From: Thalassia testudinum
Lineage: Eukaryota > Streptophyta > Magnoliopsida > Alismatales > Hydrocharitaceae
DNA length: 64,000 nucleotides
Assembly (NCBI GenBank): GCA_037157565.1
Contig: JAZHRO010000063.1
Span: 89,618,001 to 89,682,000, forward strand
Reading direction: 5' to 3'
The notes under the pieces are model-generated. The model was not told the origin of the DNA. It ran no database searches and saw only the letters and a list, made by a program, of their open reading frames with translations. Shown here in pieces: positions 35,011-46,847 of the stretch. A program made the translations under genes and the position numbers. The first letter of the stretch is position 1; every line of letters starts with the position of its first letter.

Positions 35011-36808
35011 TGATAAGCATGATTTTGTATGCGAAAAGATTTGAGTTAGAAAATCCGTTGTCGTAGTGCGTAGAAATCCACTACCAGATAAAATTTATAA
35101 CCGAAACTCAAGGTGAGTCCTGGGTCGAACACGGGGAGGCGAACGTTTGGTTTTGAAATCTGCACTTCCATTTTATTTCTTTTTGTTGTTTTTGTCTTTT
35201 TGTAATTTTTTTGTATTTTTATAAGGCAAGAGATTAGGTCAATAATATCTAGCTAATCCACATGCAAAATGAGAGAGAGAGAGAGAAAGAGAGAGGAACA
35301 AATCACATATATGTTTAAACAAAGTTTTCTACAGATAATCTAGAAATTACAATTAGACTAGAAAGCGATAAAAGATAAAGGTGAGAAGAATCTCCCTTGA
35401 CGGTGGCTTGGAGGACGTCTTGCTCTGACATCTCTTGGATGATGGTGGTGAGGAGCGGGACAAAGAAGAACGATGTCGGAGGAAGGAGGATGGGATAGGA
35501 TGGCATCGCAGCGAGGATCTTCTTCCAGGGTGGTGATAGGACGGCCACGGGATGCTCCACGAATGGGGGTGAGAGGTGGGAACAAATGTTGGTTTTCTAC
35601 TCAAGAGGAGCATCCCAGGATTGGGATAAGCTCTCTCTAGAGCCTTGGAGGTGGTGAGGGAGAGAAAGGAAGAGATGATGAAGAATGGGAGGGATATGGG
35701 TCCTTTTATAGTGGAGGATTGAAGACAATTTGCACATCGGCAATTAATGACATCTAAAGATGTTGCTGTAGACTCTCCTTAGATGTCGCTGAAGGTCGCG
35801 CACCTACCACTGGCGCTCGCAGCTGTGCTTGCATTTGGCTGTCATCACGCGATCGGAGGAGAGTCGTCGGATTGAGATCATGCGGCCGAGGATGTGTAGA
35901 GATCGTGCCTCTTGATTGCGCGTGAGATGAAGCGTCGATCTGCACGTGTGATCGCGCGTGCGCACGTAGGAATCTTCGCGCTCATCCATTGTGCTGCGTG
36001 ACTTCATCTCGATCGCTCAATCACGATCGAGCGGTCGAATTTGGGTGCACCTCTCTATTACAGTCGATTAGAGGCGTTGGAGGAGTTGATCCCGCGCCGC
36101 GGGCTTGTAAGTAAGCCTCGCAACTGTTGTGCTGGATTGTCGATCAGAGAGATCAGATGGCATGAGCTCTCGACTGTTGGATGGAGATCCAACGGTTGAG
36201 ATTCAAAGTTGGTGAACTCTTCAGATGAAGCGGGCGACGTGGCGTGATTACGGCCGTTGGATCTTGATCTAATGGTTGCGATTTGGCATGGCTCTCCTTC
36301 AGCTTATGAGGCACGGCCGATATTGGGCAGCCTAGATGGCGCCACATGGCGCCATCTGGGCCGTCTATCTTCTTTCCTTTGTAGGTGGCCCCACGGACGT
36401 CGGATTGGGTCGATTTCCGTGTTGTTGGGTTGCGATCATCGATCCAGATCCATCCATGTGGTTTGATTTGTCATTTGAAGCTTCAAATTGCATCACCTAG
36501 TCCCTTGGCTGTTAATCTTCCTCAGACTGCATAAGGTGGTACGGGATTCCGATCAAGACGATTTTGGAGGCGTTGGACTCCAATCGTTGTCTTAATTAGA
36601 TCCATACGGTCAGATCGTCAATTTGAGGCCCTGAAATAAATCTCTTTCTCTCTTGGCCATAAAAGGACACAATTAACCTAAAATTTATATACAGTATTCT
36701 AAATGCATAATGATGGATGTTATGCAATATTTATAGTATGGAATGCATATCTAAGCCTTGGAACATGCATAAATAGGCATTTTATCCTAAATGGATGTGT
36801 CTACATCA
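35011..36808 (-). mobile_element. 5' LTR of N1
   Basis: Partner of 13178-14970, TGATAAGC to CTACATCA. Minus-strand TATAAAAGG is at 35702-35711, the U5 motif near 35113 and the G-box-type palindrome (centre CATG) at 36335-36356, 452 bp from the U3 end. It has a primer site on its left and a polypurine-like residue on its right, so it may once have been shared by two tandem copies. Confidence 0.88.
36335..36356. promoter_or_regulatory. U3 palindrome of N1 5' LTR
   Basis: Core GGCGCCACATGGCGCC; arms perfect, central CACGTG changed to CACATG. Confidence 0.7.
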
Positions 36809-36828
36809 TACTCCCTTGCCTATGTTTT
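36809..36828 (-). other. residue of a second internal region beyond the N1 LTR
   Basis: TACTCCCTTGCCTATGTTTT continues past the LTR exactly as the internal sequence does beyond the 3' LTR (14971 onward), then stops where copia coding sequence starts. It suggests an internal-LTR-internal arrangement cut back by a deletion that also removed about 1 kb of copia pol. Confidence 0.55.
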
Positions 36829-38314
36829 GCAATGGAAGATGAATTGAATCAATTTGAAAGAAATCAAGTATGGGAACTTGCTCCAAAACCTGACTCTTAG
36901 ACTATCATAGAAACCAAATGGGTTTTCAGGAATAAGTTGAATGAATCATGAGAAGTAGCTAGGAAGAAAACTAGACTTGTGGCCCAAGGGTATAATCAAG
37001 AAGAAAGAATTGATTTTGATGAAACATATGCACCTGTAGGTCGCCTGGAATCCATTAGAATGTTGTTAGACTTTGCCACCCACATGGAGTTTAAACTCTT
37101 TCAAATGGATGTCAAAATCGCCTATTCTAAATGGATTTATCAAGGAGGAAGTCTATGTTAAACAACCTCCAGGTTTTGAAGATGCAAACCATCCAGAATA
37201 CATGTATAAACTAAACAAAGCCTTATATCGTCTAAAACAAGTTCCACGAGCTTGGTATGACAGATTAAAAACTTACCTAATTAAAAATGATTTTAAAATT
37301 GGCAAAGTAGATCCAACTTTATTTACAAAAAGAAAAGAAAAAGATCTCTTATTAATACAAATTTATATTGATGACATCATTTTCGATGCTACTAATGATC
37401 TTCTATGCCAAGAGTTTGCAAATGTTATGTAGGATCAGTTAGAAATGAGTATGATGGGAAAACTTTGATTCTTTCTTGGTCTTCAAATTGACCAGATATC
37501 CTCAGGGATATTCATATCACAAACAAAGTACACCATGAAGATTTTGAAGAAATTCTCTATGGACAAGGTGAAAGGAAAGGAAACACCTATGGCGGCCTCT
37601 ACAAAACTCAAAACTGATGAGACAGGTAAGTTTGTAGATAAAAAATTATACAGAAGCATGATAGGTTCTCTACTATATTTAACAGCTAATAAACCTGATA
37701 TTCTATGTAGCACATGCTTATGTACTCGTTTTCAAGTTGACCCTAAAGAATTACACCTAAAAGCAATTAAAAGGCTACTTAAATCCCTAAACCACACACT
37801 AGACCTTGGACTATTCTATCCATAGTCAGCCACATTGGATCTTTATTCCTTTGGTGATGCTGATTATGCAGGTAGTTTTACTGACCGAAAGAGTACTAGT
37901 GGAATGTGTTACTTTCTCGGAAATTCCCTAATCTCTTGGTTTCTAGAAAATAACATACTATTTCACTATCTATAACAGAAGCCAAAGATATGGCTGCATC
38001 TTTAGCTTGTTCACAACTATTGTGGATGAAACAAACACTAGAAGATTTGGCCTATCCTATAAAAATAACAAAATACTTTGTGACAACACTAATGCCATCA
38101 ATCTATCTAAAACCCTGTACAACATTCTAGGATAAAACATATTGATGTTAGGCATCACTTTCTAAGGGACTATGTCCTAAAGGTTTAGATTAACTTAGAG
38201 TTTGTTAAAACTGAAAATTAGTTAGCTAATATCTTCACAAAACGTCTACCAAAAGATAGATTTAACCTTATCTACCAAGCGCTAGGACTATCTAGGTTAA
38301 AAGAGCTAATTTGA
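36829..38314 (+). pseudogene. copia element C: reverse transcriptase and RNase H
   Basis: It starts at AMEDELNQFERNQVWEL, the usual opening of copia RT. RT motifs seen: TKWVFRNK, RLVAQGYNQEERIDFDETYAPV, YVKQPPGFEDANHPEYMYKL, LYRLKQVPRAWYDRL, and the catalytic block IQIYIDDIIFDA near 37355-37390. RNase H follows: RSMIGSLLYLTANKPDI, then DADYAGSFTDRKSTSGMCYFLG, ending near FTKRLPKDRF. Breaks: stops at 36898 and near 36950 and 37432, a frameshift near 37120, and several more after 37825. It copies element RNA into DNA in the particle. The matching integrase is at 12768-13177 on the other side of N1. Confidence 0.9.
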
Positions 38315-39426
38315 TAACTTTGATTGACTTATTTTCAACCCTTGATCAATCAAAAATTTCAAATTGATCGACCAAACTTTTTGATCGATCAATCTTCCCA
38401 AATTGATCGACCAAATCTTTGGTGGGAATTTTCCTTCAAAAAATTTGAAGTTTGATCGACCGACTTTGTTATTTGATTGACTAATTTTTTTGGGCGGGAA
38501 GTTTTATCTAAAACTTTGAACCTTGATCGATCAATGATCTTAATCGATCGATCAGTTTATCTTTTGATTGCCTAAAACCTAGTTTTGATCGACCAAATCT
38601 GGGTAGAAACCAAATCCGCATTTGCGATCCTAATCTCCTCTAATCTCATTTCTAATCACCTAAACCGTGCCTAATCTTTGTGATTACCTATCCTAAAAGT
38701 TTTTACCTTATTTAACTACCCAACTTTATATAAAACACTTGCTTTTTACCCCATATCTAATTTTTTTTTTACTCAACACATCTACCCCAGCAAAACACAC
38801 CTACCCCACATCTTTTGTCCCTACTTCTTCCATTGACCAAAACCCATGACCCCACCTCTCTTGCTCCAACCACCGTGATCGACCAATCACCTCCGGCGCT
38901 ACTGACCAATGCCACATCTTCCCAGAGATAGATCGACCTCCGATCTCCTCCCTTGCTCTTTGCTTGGACATGCAACCTCCTCGTCGACTCATCTCTCTCT
39001 CCATTGACACCATCAACACCGTGGAGGAGCTTCTTGTGAGCACACCCTTGCCATGCGTCCTCCTCCCTCGCCTGTCGCGCTCCCCGTCTCTCTCACGACC
39101 ATGCTGGCTCTCCTCTTGATCGATCCCTTTGATCGATCATGGTAACATCCAAAACTTATTTTAAATTCATTTCGTGTGGATTTTTCTTAAGTTTAGATGT
39201 TATATGAGTTGATCTTGTGTTGATCTTGTGGTTGCTTACGCTATTGGTAGTATTTGTGAGCAAATCAACTTGTGGAGCTCTCATTTTTTTTTGGTCTGTT
39301 CATGTTTGGTCGACTAAATTCCTTGGTTGATTGACCAAAAGTTGATTTTTCAAAACTTTGTCCGATTTACTTTTGATCGACAAGTCATTCTTGTTTGATC
39401 AACCGATGTCCATTTCAAGAACTTCA
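38315..39426 (+). promoter_or_regulatory. pol to env-like spacer with LTR-like words and TATA box
   Basis: TTGATCGACCAA and TTGATCGATCAA words recur at 38363-38600 and near 39120-39330. TATATAAAA lies at 38727-38735, about 690 bp before the env-like ORF. The 3' LTR has the same words (60735-60930) followed by TATAAATAGA at 60961. The likeness suggests an internal promoter for the downstream ORF. No coding frame is convincing here. Confidence 0.5.
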
Positions 39427-39723
39427 ATGGCATCGAAACGTGCACGTGGAACCGATGATACTTTTGATAGATTTTTCATTACTGAGGACGCTCGTGAGCG
39501 TTTCTCTATTCTTGCCAAGTGTTCCCCACACGTTGGTAAACCAGTCGATTTCCTGTATTTTGAGACTATCTTCCTCGGAATTCGTGAGAAGTTTGCTTAC
39601 CACCAGATTCTTAGCCTTTTCAAGCAAAATTTTTATGAGGGTTCTAAGAATAGCTGCATTCCCGGTGTTGATCCCATGTCTTGTCACCTATTTTATGCTA
39701 ACCTGAAAAACATTGGTGAGGGG
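39427..39723 (+). pseudogene. copia element C: env-like ORF, part 1
   Basis: The start is placed at MASKRARG (39427), which resembles the opening of the third ORF of SIRE-type copia elements; upstream in-frame codons from 39358 encode LTR-like words. About 98 codons remain (RERFSILAKCSP, then FETIFLGIREKFAYHQILSL) before element A interrupts at 39724. The frame resumes at 44612 once one copy of AGGGG is removed. Function of these ORFs is unproven; they are called env-like because of position in SIRE elements. Confidence 0.65.
39719..39723. repeat. target site duplication of element A (left copy)
   Basis: AGGGG, repeated at 44607-44611. Removing A and one copy restores the env-like reading frame without a shift. 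Confidence 0.85.
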
Positions 39724-42700
39724 TGATGGTAATCGTTCATAATGATGCATGGTGTATGGTGTATTGATGGATGAAAATATCATTAGTGTCATTGTAGTGG
39801 ATTGTATGAAATACCAATCATTATTACGACCATTATTATTTGCTTACCAAATTTTTACTGGTTTTATTCCAGGTCGTTCACTGGGAGACAATTATTGATT
39901 TACATCACTCTCTAATCTCAAAATTATCCTTTAGTTCCAAAAAGAAGTTTTACATCTAATAAAGAATGAATGAATGAAGACTTGGTTTGACTGCTCACAA
40001 AGAATTAATCAAAATGCTTGCAAAAACAACTATAAACAAGCACCAAACACTTCTTCACTATACTCTAAACTATCTCTTTATAAGTTATATTACTAATACT
40101 TACATGAAAGTACACTACGAACTAAGATTACATAGTATACTAATTTAACTTACTGATCTGACACCTACAATAATACATACAATAGCTATAGTGATAGATG
40201 TAAGCGTCGCTAGACCCCAAAAAAAAGATACTATATACAAACTAAAAGAGGGAAACCAGGGTCTGTAGCGACGGTTATGGCGACATTTTATTCTGTTAGT
40301 AAATGTATGAATTTGTTTACATAAAAGTAATTGGCTATACTACATATATATATATTAGTCCTTTGTATCTGTATTCACTCTCTGATTTCACTATACGTAT
40401 TTACATCTTCTCTCTCTCTCTCATTCCACACTACTCTTCTTATGTCATTCTTCTTCTTCTTTGTTTTATTCTGCATTAACAGTCTTCACAACATTGCGGC
40501 ATATAGGTGATTAGCTATTGTCATTAGTCCTCTTAATTAATCAAAAATGTGTTTAATTTCCGGGCACGCTTTTTGAGGGATACACAGCACCCAGAGGGTG
40601 GGACCAAACCTCTACTAAGCGCGTCCTAATTGTCATTAGGCCGCTTAATTGTGTATTATCAAGCTCAGATCAGAGGGCCTCTCAGCCCGCGCACGCACAC
40701 ACATCCTCAGGCCCCCGGCCCCAAATGCTCAAGTATATGCTCAGAACGTATAAGGCTGCGTTGTTTCGGGCACCCGGCGCCCGTGACGACTACGCCTTAA
40801 GATAACAAAATCTTTATTAATAACAGCACGCACTTTGCAGTGCACGATGTGGCGCTATTCGAGCGCCGCATCTGCGCTGAAAATGTGTGTGGCTGCTCGC
40901 TAAAGGTGATTTTGACCCTCAATTCGAGGGCCATAATTTATTTTAAAATAAAAATAAATTATGGGAAAATGAAATATTTATATAACATTATACAATTGTA
41001 CACTTAATTTGAAATTTTAATTATATTTACTATATAAATAAATTCACTAAAGTATACATTTTTTACACATTGATTTTGATGTTTAATTCTTTAATTACTT
41101 ATAAATTAGCTACTATATGGTCTAATTGACCTTATTCAGAGTTAGTATACATGTATAGGTATTTTATAAACATTTTTATTATATTTTTCAGATTTAATTT
41201 CTAGCCTATTTACATTTAAATAGCAGATTTGAACTGTTTTACTTATAAATTAAGTTGAAATGATATAATAAGATATAAACATACTTCAATTTGCTTAAAT
41301 TACTTAAAGTACATTAGTCTAAGTATACAGATTCAGTTAACTTAATTATAACTCTAAATTACTAATTTATCTAATTTAATCTAATAACTTAGCTATTAAC
41401 TTAATAAATTCATTATTTATTATGTATAAAGAATTAAATTAAGGTACAGGGTTTTATTTACTTATAATCTACATATACATATGTATATACAGTTTTATAG
41501 CTTAATACTGTTATTTATATTGTCTATTGATTTATTTAGTTTAAGAATACATATGAGTTAGTTTAATTAATAAATAGTTATATAATTAATATATATACAG
41601 TATAATCTAACTTAAATACCCAATTTACAGTATGCAATATATACATAAATTATTTGTACAGTTTATATACATATGCTACTTATTTACATATATAACTTAA
41701 TATAAAGCTTATATTTACAAGAGTATACTTAATATACAAAGTACTTTTAGGTATTTTTGGAGTTTTTCACTTTTATGGTTTTTATACATATTATAGAGAT
41801 AAGAGATGAGAAGGGAAGAATTAGTTGAGGAGAAAGAGGTGTTTTTGATGTTTTTTAGATATAACTTCTATCATTAAGCTTCATGGTATACAAATCCATT
41901 GACTGGCAAATTTTACCAAGTCGAAGGTTTTGCATACCATGTAACTTGGTATATGGTTAGAAAACTTTCTGATCTTCAATCAGACAGTTTTATTTTAGTT
42001 TTTTTTTGAATTTTTACTGATTTTTATTGAATTTCAAATCTCATCCAACCTAAGCCTTTCAAAAGATTTCTAAGAGATCCTAAAGGCTTAACATGGATCT
42101 TAAAAGATGTAAAAAGGCATTGACTGCCTTATTTGTAGTCAGAATGAAATTTGGAAAGTATTTTACCCATTTTAATACGTTCCTCAGTTTATATCCCCTT
42201 TAATTCATGTGTTGGACAGTTAGATTTAAACTGAACTAGCTGACAAACATTTAGAAGAAAAATAACAACATTCACAGAATTGAAATTCAATTACTTATAC
42301 AGGGAAGCTTGTATACACAAGGAATACAATACAACTACATGTCAGCTATCTTCAAACTACACTCTACAGGGTTTTAAATCAAACTTTTTCTGCTACAATT
42401 TAAGACAACAGACAGCAGCAGCAAAGACTCTACACACCAACCCTGCAGCAAACCAGATCTGATTCTAGATGGTTTAACTGCTGCTACAGTTAGTCCATTT
42501 GGAATGAAATCAGATTTAGGAAAGAAGGAGAATATAACTGCAGAGTGCAGCAACTTGCTGTGACTTCTGGGATTAACATCATAAATCTAAACAAAAAAAA
42601 AAATTCTCTCAACCCCATCTGACAAGGGTTTCACTTCTCATTAAAAACACTGAATATCCCAATTCAAATGCAAGAACCCTTATCAATAAATTCGCATCAG

Positions 42701-44606
42701 ATTAAATCAATAACAACACTGATCTAACTCTTCCTAATGCTATAGACAGCATGTAGAAAGAGTTAAATCAATCAATTAAAATCCCCAATTCAAATCCCAG
42801 GTTCTGAAACCTTAAGGAGTATTTAGAACTCCTTAGGTTAAGAAATCGTCAGTGCTCTCATCAAACACAAACTCATGGATACAAGATAAAACTTCAAATC
42901 ACCACAGTGATTTTCCTTAGTTCTATCGTGCATTCAATGCATTAAAATCCTCATAAAACTCAGATCAGATTATGGCTCTTCTGAGATGAATTCTGACATC
43001 AGAAACATCTCAGATTCCTTGCCAAACAATGAACAGAAAATCAGAATTCTTCAATTTGTCAGATCAAAACAGTAAAAACCCAATTGAGTAAAAATCCTTG
43101 AAATCTAAGTTAAATAAAAATTCGACAAATTGATTACTTTCAAGCTCGGACTAGGGGATTTTGTGAACAAAAATGAGGTGAATGGGAAGCCCCCTTATGT
43201 GCTTTTTGACGCCAATTTCAGATCTGAGTTTAAAATCCAATCAGATTTGAAATTAGGTCTGAATGAATGGGTGAAATGTGAGAAACAAGTCGTGGAAATC
43301 AGAAGCGAATATGTAAACATGGAGAGGGAGAGAATTCGTGATCATGAACTGTGTGAAACCTTCCCCTCTGATCTGGAATGATCAGAGGAGGTGAAGGGGG
43401 AAATTCTAGTCTAAATCTACTGCTACAGCTACACTATCATAACAGTGAAATTAAACACTACAAATTACTTTAATTCTACTCTAAACCTACTTAACTACAG
43501 CTACAACTAATTTGCAGAATGATAAATCTACTCTAACAGGAAGAATGGGACCTATGGGTCCTTAGCCAGTGGCTAAGGAGGAAGAAGGGAGGAAGATGAC
43601 TCCAGCGGAGGGAAGAGTCTGCTAGTGAGGCTCCAGGGTCGTCCTCAGGTGCTACGAGGTCCTTAGCGATGAGGAGGTCGAGAAGAAGGCGGCGATTTCA
43701 CAGCCGGTGGCTGTGAAATCAGAGAATTGATGGGGAGGAGAAACTGGAGTGGACGAACGATCACTAAGAGATGTAGGAGGGAGCGATCCTTTGCGCGCGC
43801 GACCACTGAGGTGCTTAAGTAGCAAACTCAGTGGCTCGGATCACCGTGCGGGTGAGGATAACTGATGAGGCAACCGGCGGTGGGGATGAGAGGAGAGAAG
43901 CGCGCGGTGAGCCAACTCAAAATCTGACCGTTAGATGGGATCTGGGGAGAGGGGTGAGCGCACGCACCGATTCGTGTGAGGCTTCTATTCAAATCCAACT
44001 ACAGATCGAAATCGCGAGAAGCAACGGACGATCGAGATCTGCCGTGTTCTTCGCGTGCTACAGTGTGTGCAAAGAGCTGCAGGCCGATCTTGAAATGTTG
44101 GGAAAATTGCAGGGAAGACCCCTGCACGAAGGGGTAGAAAATTTACATGCAGGCCCATAAGTGAAGAGAATTGCAACAGGATGGACCCTGCAGCCTTTCA
44201 AAGGGGTCCCTACGGTTTACAAGTAGGTCCAAAAAGGATTTTTAAAGACAAGAATGTGATGCATGAAGGACCTAAGTGTAAACTACATATTACATAACCT
44301 AAATGATGTCCAAATGCCTTCAAATTTTTATATGTGCTTAATTAAACATTTAAGACATTAATTATACTCTTGATTTGGCCTTCAAACTTATTTATGTGTT
44401 CAATTAATGCATGGATCACCATTTGTCCTTTGCTTTCAGAATATCTCGTTTGTGACCTAATTATGAAATTTTAACACAAAGTAAAGGTTTTAGGTCTTTT
44501 TCTTTGATTCCCACACTTAACCCTTTTTATCTGTTAATTTGATGTTGTTTTACTCAGTGTCTAGCTTAACTTCAGCTTTTTAGCTATGATGAGTAGCCAC
44601 TCATCA
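39724..44606. mobile_element. element A: 4.9-kb insertion of unknown type
   Basis: It runs from TGATGG to CTCATCA and is flanked by AGGGG, as expected for an LTR-type integration. I find no internal LTR pair, primer site, polypurine tract or gag-pol motif, so it may be one very long solo LTR or a LARD-like remnant. Its last 20 bases form the hairpin TGATGAGT/ACTCATCA (44587-44606). Contents: a short inverted repeat around 40207-40272 (GTCGCTAGACCC / GGGTCTGTAGCGAC), a GC-richer block 40560-40920, AT-rich low-complexity DNA 40925-41760, and mixed DNA 41760-43540. An LTR-like GC-rich segment with TTAAGTAGC near 43812 follows. The short frame at 43130-43381 is not credible as a gene. Confidence 0.7.
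40925..41760. repeat. AT-rich low-complexity tract in element A
   Basis: About 840 bases dominated by A and T with recurring TATATACA and TTAATATA words. No frame of note. Confidence 0.7.
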
Positions 44607-45278
44607 AGGGGTTCAACATTGAGCTTACCTTGAATGTCTACGGCATAGCTATTTTGGTCAATGTGGATGTTCTTTCTGAGATACTTGGTTGTCCTTCTGT
44701 TGGTTCTACTTTTCTTGAGCTTCATCAGCAGACTCAGAGCGATGCTATTTGGGAGACCCTTCTCACTCCCACTCATTTTGACTTGGGTCGTCTTGAATAA
44801 AGTCTTTTTGTGGAACTTCATGTCTAAGTCCACCTCCTTTGAGAACTGCCCTGGGAATATGCTCATCACCCTCTACACCTTTCTTAAGAATAAGCGGTTC
44901 AACTGGAACCACTTGGTTCTTTATTTGATCAGTAAGAAACCCACCAGCTCCTTCTAGTTTGTGACACTCCTCTCTCACATCTTCCTACATTTCAATGTCC
45001 CAATGGATATCAATCACCAATAGCTCATTAAGAAAGTCTCCATTTTTGATAAGATTACATATACCAAGATGGAGCAAGCTCAGGGAGCCTGTGGTGAGGA
45101 TGTAGACCCACAATAGCAGTAGCAGACCAAGGAGCCAGATATACCCTCTTCTACAGTACCTCCTTTCCTGCCGTATGAGCATTTCACAGTGACCTGTCCT
45201 CCTCTAGTGCAACCTGCTTCGTCCTTCTATGACTAGGAGTAGGGGCTTCTTGACAGACCGCTTTCAGGGAAGGACTAC
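44607..45278 (+). pseudogene. copia element C: env-like ORF, part 2
   Basis: From 44612 the frame continues part 1 with GFNIELTLNVYGIAILVNVDV and ETLLTPTHFDLG. After a stop and frame changes near 44800-45000 it gives a Gln/Pro-rich part (CPPLVQPASSFYD near 45200), and it ends at LSGKDY where LTR B interrupts. The frame resumes at 59780. Several stops make it non-functional. Confidence 0.65.
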
Positions 45279-46847
45279 TGTTGGTAACACCATCATGGGC
45301 CCTAACTAGTCACAATTAGTCAGGTTCAACTAGTAAAATCTCATACTTAATCATCTAAGAGTCACAACTCTGCAAGATTCTAATTTGAGAAGAAAACAAG
45401 GAAACATGATTAATTCTGTAGTTTTAACAGTACATCACAAATGCAGATTAACCACGAGTCTAAAAAGTGGGATTGTTGATTGGAAGATCTCCAATCATTT
45501 GAACATCATCAAAGACCCCAAATCGAACCCTACAACTCTGGTGAACTTGTGATTTTAGAGGATCTTTCCTTTCTTCAATTGCATAGAATTCACGAGGATT
45601 CCGTGCAATTGAGGGTAAGGAATGACTCTATATAATGCCCTCATGTTCCCATCATCTTCTTTAGCCAAGAATTGACCAGAAAACACCTCTCTTCCTCCTC
45701 CGATCACCACATCTTCGGCTTCGGTGAGCCCTCTACAACCACCTCCTTCGACCATCTAACCATCAAATTGGACGGCCCTCCAGCTTCCCTTCTTCGTTGT
45801 GAGTCTTCTTCCTCACCGACACCTCGCCAACTTTCTCATCTTCTTCGACTCCGACCCACCAACGTCGGATGTCTCCTCCACTATCTCACCTCCTAAGTGC
45901 TCTTAAACCTTCTCTCTCCCTCTTTAGAACACTCCTATCCCCTTGGTCTCTAGGCCTGACCACCGTATCACCTCAACACCCTCCATCTTCCCTATCACAA
46001 GCACGAGCTTCGGTGAGTTAGCACTGGCACCATAGACCACCAAACTTCACGCCATCACCTCCATGAGCTTCCTCTCATCTCCCTCATCAAAACCCCTCAA
46101 CTAATTTCACAAAATCACCACTCTAGCATCCCACTGAATGCCACACCCTCCACACACACTCTCCGACTTCGCCACATCCTTACACACACCCTCACACTCA
46201 GTTCCGACCACCACTGCACTCACTACACATCAACGAAGCTTTTGAGCTTGTTTGACAAGCCCGCAAGGATGTATTTTGATTCATAGGTACTAGCCGGCGC
46301 TCCGTCGTCTCCTTCATCTTCTTTAACTTTGTCTGCCGCTCTTCGACCGACTTCGACCTTGCTGCCACCTACAGCAGCTGCGGCTTAGCCTAATGAAGCC
46401 TCCTATGTCTTCAATTGAGCAACACAGCCTTAGCTGCAATTGCAATTCATCGAGGGACTTTCCTACAGTAGCCGAAGAAGAGATGCTACAGCTTAGTCCC
46501 ACATGAGGGATGACTGAAATCATTTTTGCTACTTAGGGAATTACGCATACTGCCTCATTTCCTTAGAACACACGGGTGAGGTCCCCTTGCACGCCCCACA
46601 CACGCCCTCGCCCACCACGCACGTCGACGGGTTTGGGCTCCGATCTGTTTACCTAGTACTGTTTACCTGGGTTTTGTTTGAGAGAAAGAAAGAGATCTGA
46701 GGAGGGAGGGCTATTTTGCATTGTAGAGCATTGGGATTTATGCCCTTCCCCTGCTCACTCAACACTTAGCCATTGCTGCTTGTCTCTGGTGATGAACGAT
46801 CTTGTGCTTGCTTTTGAAGCTTTGAAGGATAAGGCATCTGTGCCTCA
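45279..46847. mobile_element. LTR B, left part
   Basis: TGTTGG at 45279 pairs with CCAACA ending at 59774; both sides are flanked by ACTAC (45274-45278, 59775-59779). The two parts add to about 2.0 kb with no internal domain, so B is read as a solo LTR later split by E1. Segment 45620-46300 is C/T-rich with CTATATAATG near 45631, like a promoter followed by an untranslated leader. Short frames at 45672-45896 and 46678-46869 are not supported as genes. Orientation is not settled. Confidence 0.65.

Noticed and set aside
43130..43381. 83-codon frame in element A
   Set aside because: No recognisable motif, biased composition, and no support from flanking sequence.
39724..44606. element A as a Helitron because of its terminal hairpin
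   Set aside because: It has a 5-bp duplication and TG...CA ends, lacks the TC start and CTRR end, and is not inserted between A and T.
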